DNA from: Paenibacillus ihumii
Lineage (GTDB): Bacteria > Bacillota > Bacilli > Paenibacillales > Paenibacillaceae
Direction: 5' to 3'
NCBI RefSeq assembly: GCF_001403875.1
Contig: NZ_LN884298.1
Location: forward strand, 124,001 to 188,000
DNA: 64,000 bases
Of this stretch, positions 54,174 through 64,000 are shown in pieces; position 1 is the stretch's first letter, and every line of letters starts with the position of its first letter. Both the position numbers and the translations under genes were made by a program. The notes under the pieces are model-generated. The model saw only the letters and a list, made by a program, of their open reading frames with translations. It had not been told where the DNA came from and searched no databases.

Positions 54174-55523
54174 TCATGCCCAGGTTGGCTGCACTTTCAG
54201 CACGGGGAGCTCTTCCTTGATATGGACAGGAACCCTTTCGTTTTGGGCCGCGGATTCTTTCTCATCGACAGTGACCCGCCAAATATCGGCTCCGAGCCCA
54301 GACAGCTTCTCGGCCAAATTTACATAGCCGCGATCAATGTGATGCGTTCCGCTTACTTCCGTTGTGCCATCAGCCACGAGCCCGGCAATAATGAGTGCTG
54401 CCCCGGCACGCAAATCGGTAGCGCATACTTTAGCTCCGCTAAGCTTGGCTCCGCCCGTAATGATCGAAGTACGTCCTTCCACCTTGATTTCGGCATTCAT
54501 CAGGGCGAATTGCTCCACATGCATAAAACGATTCTCAAAGACGGTTTCCGTTACAACGCTCGTGCCTTCGGACACAAGCAGCAGCGCCATCATTTGCGAC
54601 TGCATATCTGTCGGAAAGCCTGGATATGGCAGCGTTTTAACGTCCACGGCTTTCAGCGGCCGGTCCGCGATCACGCGAACGCCGTTCTCGTGCACTTCCA
54701 CCTGTGCGCCCATTTCCTCGAGCTTAGCAATAACGGGACCAAGATGATCGGCAATAGCACCTTCCACGAACACATTTCCGCCCGTCGTAGCCGCAGCAAT
54801 CATAAATGTGCCTGCCTCAATACGGTCCGGAATAACAGTATGCTCGACGCCGCGGAGCTTCTCAACGCCTTCGATGCGGATAACGCCCGTTCCGGCACCG
54901 CGGACAACCGCGCCCATCCCGTTCAAATAATTGGCGAGGTCGACGATTTCAGGCTCTTTTGCCGCATTTTCAATCACCGTCGTGCCCTCAGCAAGAGTAG
55001 CCGCCATCATAATATTCTCCGTGGCACCGACACTGGCTACGTCCAGATAAATTTTCGCTCCGCGAAGGCGGCCATTTGATTTGGCTTCGATGAAGCCCTG
55101 ACCCAAGGTAATCTCGGCTCCCATGGCTTCGAACCCTTTCAAATGCTGATCAATCGGTCTTGTACCGATCGCACAGCCTCCGGGTAGAGAAATTCGCGTA
55201 TATCCCGTGCGAGTCAACAAAGGCCCCATCACAAGAAAAGATGCCCGCATTTTCCGTACCCATTCGTACGGAGCTTCACAATTTGCGATCTTCTGCGCAT
55301 TGACCGTGACTACCTCGCGGTCATATGTAACGGTCGCTCCTAGCGATTCCAATACTTTAATGATGGTCATCACATCATCTAGCGGCGGGGCATCACGAAT
55401 TACGCTTACGCCTTCCTCCCCTAATAGCGATGCTGCGATGATCGGCAGCACTGAATTTTTAGCTCCGCTAACTTTAACGTTCCCGGACAAAATATTGCCG
55501 CCGCGGACGATAAATTTGCTCAT
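54174..55523 (-). CDS. murA: UDP-N-acetylglucosamine 1-carboxyvinyltransferase (MurA)
   Basis: A 449-residue cytoplasmic enzyme for the first committed step of peptidoglycan synthesis (enolpyruvyl transfer to UDP-GlcNAc). [13 protein letters not shown] with the conserved Lys-Asn near residue 22, the flexible loop [20 protein letters not shown] with the catalytic, fosfomycin-target Cys near residue 117, and [15 protein letters not shown] near residue 305. Start ATG 55523 (MSKFIVRGG) with GGAGGG upstream. The place between the ATP synthase/DUF1146 genes and spoIID corresponds to murAA. Confidence 0.96.
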   Translation of the reverse strand: MSKFIVRGGNILSGNVKVSGAKNSVLPIIAASLLGEEGVSVIRDAPPLDDVMTIIKVLESLGATVTYDREVVTVNAQKIANCEAPYEWVRKMRASFLVMGPLLTRTGYTRISLPGGCAIGTRPIDQHLKGFEAMGAEITLGQGFIEAKSNGRLRGAKIYLDVASVGATENIMMAATLAEGTTVIENAAKEPEIVDLANYLNGMGAVVRGAGTGVIRIEGVEKLRGVEHTVIPDRIEAGTFMIAAATTGGNVFVEGAIADHLGPVIAKLEEMGAQVEVHENGVRVIADRPLKAVDVKTLPYPGFPTDMQSQMMALLLVSEGTSVVTETVFENRFMHVEQFALMNAEIKVEGRTSIITGGAKLSGAKVCATDLRAGAALIIAGLVADGTTEVSGTHHIDRGYVNLAEKLSGLGADIWRVTVDEKESAAQNERVPVHIKEELPVLKVQPTWA

Positions 55524-55915
55524 CTTGTTTCCCTCCGCGCGTTCATTTTCACCTTTATTTCGATGCAAAACAAAGGCAACCCGCTCATTTCCCTAAATTT
55601 CATCATATCATCGGTAGCTTGAGGCGCACAAGGCTCTAAACTTGTAGAAATAACACGAATCATGGAGGATTTCGTCTTATTTGCAAGCAATCCATAGATC
55701 CCCTTGGCTTAATCCTTATTCACCATTGTTGACACAATGTTTTGTTGTTATTCGACAAAATTCTCTCTGTGCAACAGCACGCAATGTTACATTTCATTTC
55801 CAGGCCCCTGAATTTAGCTTCCCGAATCGCATTGTTGAACGCAATGGTCTGCACTAGCCCGAGAGCCCTGACAACCCCTCGTAGTCTAACACACTTATAA
55901 CCAATGACTTAGAAA
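55524..55915. other. murA: murA upstream region
   Basis: About 390 bases with no gene; the ywmB-like gene found here in Bacillus is not visible. It holds a Spo0A-box-like site (55750-55759) and a 16-bp inverted repeat CATTGTTGACACAATG at 55724-55739, which could be an operator. Confidence 0.5.
55750..55759 (-). promoter_or_regulatory. Spo0A-box-like site before murA
   Basis: Minus-strand TTTGTCGAAT, with the TGTCGAA core, about 230 bases before the murA start; identical to the site before mbl, including the flanking AATAA. Confidence 0.5.
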
Positions 55916-56167
55916 TTAAAACATGTAGCGAAGCATCTGCGTATATTCCAAGTACTCCAATACGAAGGCTGCAACAAAGCGTCCCAGCACAATAGCCAGA
56001 AGCAATTGAAGCAGTTTGCCCTGCGGTCCCTTCGGATGTCGGATTATTAAATCCAGCTTGAGATTCTGCAGCGCCCACCAGGACAGGACAATGCAAGCCA
56101 GCGATACTAAAATAGCCGTTAGGCCATTCATGCCAACCGAAGCCGGCACAGAATCCATAGGATTCAT
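55916..56167 (-). CDS. DUF1146 (YwzB-like) small membrane protein
   Basis: An 83-residue protein with two membrane helices (residues about 12-35 and 50-70) joined by the conserved loop WWALQNLKLDLIIRHPKGPQ. This is the DUF1146/YwzB family, found beside the ATP synthase operon in Bacilli; function unknown. ATG 56167 with GGGGGAG. Confidence 0.88.
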   Translation of the reverse strand: MNPMDSVPASVGMNGLTAILVSLACIVLSWWALQNLKLDLIIRHPKGPQGKLLQLLLAIVLGRFVAAFVLEYLEYTQMLRYMF

Positions 56168-56425
56168 CTCCGCTCCCCCCGCCTTGTTTTATTCTTATGC
56201 AACCGCCCCTAAAAGGGTTAAAACACTATAAATATATATCGGCAAGCATAATATAAAAAAATTATAGACCTTATATATCATACTTGCCTGAGTGACAATA
56301 ATCCAGCATTTCTTTCTATTGTGAGGGCTTCCAATTGAATAAATTTAAAAATCCTGATTTAGCCAGGCCCCTTTCTGCAAATGGGCTATAATATAGTTAC
56401 CGAAAATGCAGGAAGGAGCGTTTAA

Positions 56426-57121
56426 ATGAAAGTCGAGGTTATAGCATATACACTGGGCGATGCGATACTGGCCGCCCGTTCCGGAGCCGATCGCTTAGAG
56501 GTCATTACCGCCCCCCAAGAAGGCGGATTAACACCCAGCTATGGTCTTGTGCAGCAAATCCGGGAACAGACTTCAATCGACATCCGGGTGATGATTCGTC
56601 CTCACAGTCGCCATTTTTGCTATGATAAAGAGGACATAGCTACCATGATGCAAGATATTGCCGCCTTTCGCCAGTTGGGCGTCTCGGGATTTGTATTAGG
56701 AGTCTTAACCCCAAGCTGGGCAGTAGACGAGAATGCCCTGGCACGTTTGCTGGATGCCGCAGACGGCCTTCCCGTGACATTTCATAAAGCATTTGACGAA
56801 ACAGCCCACTTAACAGAGGCACTGCATACTTTAAGCCGCTTTCCGCAGATCACGCATATTCTGACCTCCGGCGGTCGACCCTCGTCGCTGGAAGACTCAG
56901 CCGTGGATACTATATCCGAATTGGTAGGGCTAAGTCAACCATACGGTATTACCATCATGCCCGGCGGAGGTCTTCATCACGGGGCTCTGGAGGCGTTCCT
57001 CCGCAAAACCTCGGTTACCGAGTTCCACATGGGCTCTGGAGTAAGGCTGGAGGGCAATCTTCTTCAGTCGATTGATCCCAAATTGCTGCTTAAGGTACGC
57101 AATATCGCAGACCGCCTTTGA
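56426..57121 (+). CDS. cutC: CutC family protein
   Basis: A 231-residue TIM-barrel protein of the CutC family: MKVEVIAYTLGDAILAARSG, GADRLEVITAPQEGGLTPSY, IRVMIRPHSRHFCYDKED, LPVTFHKAFDE and IMPGGGLHHG. The family was first named for copper homeostasis, but its biochemical role is unsettled. It is the only plus-strand gene in this part of the window, inserted between atpC and the DUF1146 gene. GGAAGGAG ribosome-binding site, TATAAT at 56387-56392. Confidence 0.92.
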   Translation: MKVEVIAYTLGDAILAARSGADRLEVITAPQEGGLTPSYGLVQQIREQTSIDIRVMIRPHSRHFCYDKEDIATMMQDIAAFRQLGVSGFVLGVLTPSWAVDENALARLLDAADGLPVTFHKAFDETAHLTEALHTLSRFPQITHILTSGGRPSSLEDSAVDTISELVGLSQPYGITIMPGGGLHHGALEAFLRKTSVTEFHMGSGVRLEGNLLQSIDPKLLLKVRNIADRL

Positions 57122-57300
57122 TTAAATTCCTTCATGAATCGGTCAGTTGTCCCAAAACAGATTGAAACTTTAGTTGGTTATAAACGGGGCTAAGGAAATA
57201 ACTTAATCCAACTATTAATTAGTACATTTTACAAGTACTGCTTAATTTATACCTGCTTTTAATGAAACTATGGCTCTAGTTATGCCGCTTCGTTCACGTG

Positions 57301-57344
57301 AAAAAACAAAAACCGAACACAAAGGTGTTCGGTTTTTGTTTTTT
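57301..57344 (-). terminator. Bidirectional terminator between atpC and cutC
   Basis: Long stem AAAAAACAAAAACCGAACAC/GTGTTCGGTTTTTGTTTTTT, symmetrical; it ends the ATP synthase operon and probably cutC. Confidence 0.92.
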
Positions 57345-57352
57345 CCGTACTA

Positions 57353-57778
57353 TTAATGATGCTTCTTGATCTTCGCGTTCCCCGACACGTTAATTCGCGT
57401 AGTCGCTCTTTGCAGAGCCAGCTCGGCACGGCGATGATCAATACGATCCTGATTTTTAGCCGCAGACAATCTGCGCTCAGCACGCTCGCGTGCTGCTACC
57501 GCGCGATCGACATCGATCTCCTCCGGAAGCTCGGCGCTTTCGGCGAGAATGATAACCTTGTCTTTCTGGACTTCAACAAAACCGCCATGCACCGCAATTG
57601 TGGTCGAATTTCCACCGGCTTTGGCCACAATTGGAGCAACCTGAAGCGGTGTTACCAATGGAACGTGATGAGGCAAAATGCCAAGTTCGCCCTCGACACC
57701 GCGGACGGTCAGGCTATTCACCTGTTCGGAGAACACCACATGTTCCGGCGTAACAATTTCCAATAAAAAGGTGCTCAC
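57353..57778 (-). CDS. atpC: ATP synthase F1 epsilon subunit
   Basis: A 141-residue subunit of the central stalk: N-terminal beta sandwich (LEIVTPEHVVFSEQVNSLTV; GELGILPHHVPLVTPL) and a C-terminal helical hairpin (VDRAVAARERAERRLSAAKN) that can inhibit ATP hydrolysis. GTG 57778, GGAGGG upstream. Last gene of the operon. Confidence 0.95.
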   Translation of the reverse strand: MSTFLLEIVTPEHVVFSEQVNSLTVRGVEGELGILPHHVPLVTPLQVAPIVAKAGGNSTTIAVHGGFVEVQKDKVIILAESAELPEEIDVDRAVAARERAERRLSAAKNQDRIDHRRAELALQRATTRINVSGNAKIKKHH

Positions 57779-57839
57779 TAGTCATCCCTCCTGTTCGTGG
57801 GACAGTTCATTTCTGAAGCATCCGAGTTCACGGTGCATA

Positions 57840-59600
<1,761 letters not shown>

Positions 59601-60461
59601 CTAGCCTTGGGCGTTCGCACCCGCCACAATTTCCGTAATTTCCTGGGTAATAGCCGCTTGTCGAGCACGGTTATACGTCAGGGTCAGCTCATTGATCATT
59701 TTCGTTGCGTTTTTCGTCGCGCTGCCCATTGCCGTCATCTTCGCTCCAAGCTCACTCGCCTTTCCTTCCAAAAGGGCACCAAAGATCAGTGTTTCAGCAT
59801 ACTTCGGAAGCAGAACCTCAAGCACTGCTTCAGGAGAAGGCTCATACTCATATTCTGCTGAAGGTCCGCTCGTTTCGACACTGTCGAACGGAAGCAGTCG
59901 ATCTATGGTCGGCAACTGGCTCATCGCATTAATGAATCTGTTATAGCAAATATAGATCTCGTCAAATTGTTCTTCCTCGAAGCTCTGTACAGCCGCATAG
60001 GCTAAAGACTTAATATCAGCGAACTTCGGCGCATCCGATAATTCGACGACATCCATCATCACAGGAAGCCCCCGGCGATTGAAGAAATCCCGGCCTTTGC
60101 GTCCAATGACGAACAAACCATATTCGGATTTGGATTCATGCTTCTTGTTGATCTCGTCCATCACTCTGCGAAGAATGTTCGTATTGTATCCGCCGACCAA
60201 CCCGCCGTCAGCCGTAATGACAATATAGGCCGTCCGTTTCACCGGGCGATTCACAAGCATCGGATGCGTAATTCCGTCAGAGCTGGCAGCGATGCTGCTC
60301 ACGACTTCCTTCAGCTTCTCTGCGTACGGGCGTGAAGATTGGGCTTTCTCCTGCGCTCTTCTGAGCTTCGCCGAAGCGACCATCTCCATCGCCTTTGTAA
60401 TCTGACGAGTATTCTGAACACTCTTGATTTGACGCTTTATCTCGCGAATCCCTTTTGCCAT
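59601..60461 (-). CDS. atpG: ATP synthase F1 gamma subunit
   Basis: A 286-residue rotor shaft protein. N-terminal helix MAKGIREIKRQIKSVQNTRQ and C-terminal helix NELTLTYNRARQAAITQEIT, EIVAGANA; the two helices form the coiled coil inside the alpha-beta ring. Start ATG 60461 with GAGGGTGG. Separated from atpA by about 240 bases that contain several small hairpins (for example 60479-60499, ACTTTGGCTTAAAGCCAAAGT shortened). Confidence 0.96.
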   Translation of the reverse strand: MAKGIREIKRQIKSVQNTRQITKAMEMVASAKLRRAQEKAQSSRPYAEKLKEVVSSIAASSDGITHPMLVNRPVKRTAYIVITADGGLVGGYNTNILRRVMDEINKKHESKSEYGLFVIGRKGRDFFNRRGLPVMMDVVELSDAPKFADIKSLAYAAVQSFEEEQFDEIYICYNRFINAMSQLPTIDRLLPFDSVETSGPSAEYEYEPSPEAVLEVLLPKYAETLIFGALLEGKASELGAKMTAMGSATKNATKMINELTLTYNRARQAAITQEITEIVAGANAQG

Positions 60462-60700
60462 GATTTCACCACCCTCAAACTTTGGCTTAAAGCCAAAGTG
60501 ACTTCGTAAGCACACGCTTAACTTCAAGTTAACATATTCTCAAATTTCGGCTCTTGGCCAAAGCTAATCCAGCTATAAGTCCTGGTCTTGGGCAGCAGCC
60601 CAACTAAGGCTCAAATGCGATCAAGCTTTGGCAGAACCAAAAACGAGTATTCTCATACATAACCATGAACCGACAGAATCAGCCGATTCATGGAGCTGGA
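60462..60700 (-). other. atpA-atpG spacer with hairpins
   Basis: About 240 bases without a gene. A near-perfect hairpin ACTTTGGCT/AGCCAAAGT lies at 60480-60499, and related TTTGGC/GCCAAA words recur to about 60640. Like the next spacer in the operon it may stabilise or process the mRNA; this is inference. Confidence 0.55.
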
Positions 60701-62230
<1,530 letters not shown>

Positions 62231-62779
62231 CTACAGTGCTTGTCTTCGAAAAGACTTCTCAAGCCGTTCAAGCTTCCCGGCCAAACTTCCATCATACAGC
62301 GTATCGCCGATTCTGACTTTCATTCCGCCGAGCAGATTCTTATCAATCTCGTTCAGAACACGAATTTTCTTGTTGACCAAAGCCCCAAATTCGTCCGCGA
62401 TCGCCGCCTTCTCCTCTTCATTCAGAGGGTAAGTCGTGTAGACCGTAGCGGTAGCCAGTCCAAGTGCTTCGCCCGTAATTTTGATGTAACGGTCCAGCAA
62501 TTCCGGCAAAATCCCGATTCTTCCCCGCTCTACGAGCAGCTTCACCAATGAGACAACAGGCTTGGATAGTTTGCCCTCCAGGGCTTTTTCAAGCGCTTCC
62601 CATTTAGCCGCTTCCGAAATATTCGGGGTAGCTATAAAATTTTGTACATCCTGATCCTCATTAAAAGCATATGCGAGAGCTCTGATTTCCTGTTCAACTT
62701 CCAGTGTACGCCCTTCCTGTGCAGCAATCTCATACAGGGCTTTGGCGTATCTGCCCGCTACAACAGCTTCACGGCTCAT
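62231..62779 (-). CDS. atpH: ATP synthase delta subunit
   Basis: A 182-residue peripheral-stalk protein (OSCP family): VAGRYAKALYEIAAQEGRTL at the N-terminus and the C-terminal signature DKNLLGGMKVRIGDTLYDGS. Overlaps atpF by 4 bases (ATGA). Confidence 0.96.
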   Translation of the reverse strand: MSREAVVAGRYAKALYEIAAQEGRTLEVEQEIRALAYAFNEDQDVQNFIATPNISEAAKWEALEKALEGKLSKPVVSLVKLLVERGRIGILPELLDRYIKITGEALGLATATVYTTYPLNEEEKAAIADEFGALVNKKIRVLNEIDKNLLGGMKVRIGDTLYDGSLAGKLERLEKSFRRQAL

Positions 62780-63267
62780 GATTTGCTACCTACCTCTTTA
62801 AGATATTGGTTAACAAGCTTCTCTTGTTCTTCCGGATTGTTCTCAACCTCACGCTCGATCAGCTTGGAGGCAATGTTGACGGAGAAAGTACCAATCTCGC
62901 CGCGCAAAGCTTCCACGGCCTTGCTTCTCTCGTTCTCGATATCGCGGATTGCTTCGTTCTTCAAGCGAGTAGCATCCTGTTTCGCCTGCTCCAGCAAATC
63001 ACGCGCTTGCTTACTGCTGCTTTGCTTCGATTGTTCAATGATTTCATAGGCTTCCTGACGTGCCTGGCTAAGAGCCTCTTTCTGCTCTTCGACATACGCA
63101 TTCGCTTGCTCTCTTGTTTGCTTAGCTTCCTCTAATTGTCCAAGTACCAGCTCGCGGCGCTTCTCCATTACTTCAAACAGTTTGCCAAATGCAAACTTGT
63201 TGAGCAGCCAATAAAGAATTCCAAACGCAAGCATAGTAATGACAATATTCTCCCAAAGGACCTGCAC
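62776..63267 (-). CDS. atpF: ATP synthase Fo b subunit
   Basis: A 163-residue peripheral-stalk protein with one N-terminal membrane helix (ENIVITMLAFGILYWLLNKF) and a long charged coiled coil. Start GTG 63267 (QVLWENIV follows) with AAAGGAG 8 bases upstream; an earlier GTG at 63276 overlaps the ribosome-binding site. Confidence 0.95.
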   Translation of the reverse strand: MQVLWENIVITMLAFGILYWLLNKFAFGKLFEVMEKRRELVLGQLEEAKQTREQANAYVEEQKEALSQARQEAYEIIEQSKQSSSKQARDLLEQAKQDATRLKNEAIRDIENERSKAVEALRGEIGTFSVNIASKLIEREVENNPEEQEKLVNQYLKEVGSKS

Positions 63268-63370
63268 GGATGTCACTCCTTTCCGTTAATAATAGTTTCT
63301 TGTGTTATTTCTTGTTCTTAAAACGAAGGCGTGGATGGCATAGGCCCTCCCCGCCAAACCGAAACTATTA

Positions 63371-63598
<228 letters not shown>

Positions 63599-63676
63599 TT
63601 AATATGTTCCTATATTAGTTTAGTTATAATAGATCTCTTACAGGACGAAGCCGCAAGGCCACTTCTGCAGAGTTTA

Positions 63677-64000
63677 CTAATGCTCTTCCTCGTGAATCGC
63701 GTACTGTGAAATATAAACCATTGTCAATATGGTGAAAATGTATGCCTGCAGTGCGCCAACGAATATACTGAAGCCCTGCCAAATGCCCATAAACGGAATC
63801 CCGAGGTAACCCATCTTGATGATAACCGCGATCAGAACCTCACCCGCGAAGATGTTCGCAAATAGACGAATGGCCAAAGCGATCGGCTTGGACACGTTCT
63901 CGATGATGTTCAGCGGCAAGAAAATTGGAAACGGCTCAAGATAATGCTTGAAATAATGCTTCCTATTATTCTTGATCCCCAGGTAGTTCATTAGAATAAA
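63677..64000 (-). CDS. atpB: ATP synthase Fo a subunit, C-terminal part
   Basis: The last 107 codons; the gene continues beyond the right edge of the window. The essential arginine lies in SKPIALAIRLFANIFAGEVL, and the last helix with VGALQAYIFTILTMVYISQY is complete. It forms the half-channels facing the c-ring. Confidence 0.95.
   Translation of the reverse strand, partial: FILMNYLGIKNNRKHYFKHYLEPFPIFLPLNIIENVSKPIALAIRLFANIFAGEVLIAVIIKMGYLGIPFMGIWQGFSIFVGALQAYIFTILTMVYISQYAIHEEEH

Overview
The window is a chromosomal segment of an endospore-forming, flagellated, S-layer-bearing Firmicute, most likely a Paenibacillus or a close relative. The evidence is gene order shared with Bacillus subtilis (degS-degU-comFA-comFC-yvyF; atpB-E-F-H-A-G-D-C, DUF1146, murA, spoIID, spoIIQ, spoIIID, mbl, flhO, flhP, fabZ) combined with features typical of Paenibacillus: several giant SLH-domain proteins, a DUF5693-csaB-tagA-tagO cell-wall polymer cluster, and RND/TolC-like efflux genes.

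Layout. 1-7613: late-competence and regulatory genes, all on the minus strand (yvyF fragment, comFC, broken comFA, a small glycosyltransferase-like gene, degU, degS). 7663-10374: secreted phosphodiester-glycosidase protein. 10375-13114: repeat-rich accessory stretch with a stand-alone nuclease-like/HTH gene. 13115-20167: divergent TolC-like gene and RND adaptor-RND pump-TetR genes. 20168-38677: cell-surface region with three large SLH proteins, including the probable main S-layer protein, a large secreted protein, metK and an alpha/beta SASP. 38678-43880: TagO-like, TagA-like, CsaB and DUF5693 genes, the likely pathway for the polymer that anchors SLH proteins. 44085-49612: phosphoglucomutase, fabZ, a small membrane protein, flhP, flhO, mbl. 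49858-55523: spoIIID, spoIIQ, spoIID, murA. 55916-64000: DUF1146 gene, cutC and the F1Fo ATP synthase operon, cut off inside atpB.

The most important observation concerns the assembly. Positions 3739-3776 are two inverted Tn5 mosaic ends, i.e. a Nextera mate-pair junction adapter with one substitution. The 85 bases on its left (3655-3739) duplicate 9222-9306, and the bases on its right are genuine comFA. That is exactly the order and orientation expected of a circularised fragment of about 5.5 kb spanning 3777-9306. A sensor-kinase (HAMP) fragment of unknown origin sits further left. comFA is therefore split by an artefact, its zinc-finger region is missing, and small ORFs here should not be read as genes.

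Other points: a dispersed family of about 25-bp AT-rich intergenic repeats (about 13 copies), many intergenic tandem arrays (9, 15, 32, about 40, 48 and about 64 bp), probable sigma-F, sigma-E and sigma-D promoters before spoIIQ, spoIIID and flhO, Spo0A-box-like sites before mbl and murA, and tandem in-frame translation starts on the main S-layer gene. I found no tRNA, rRNA, CRISPR array, insertion sequence or prophage.
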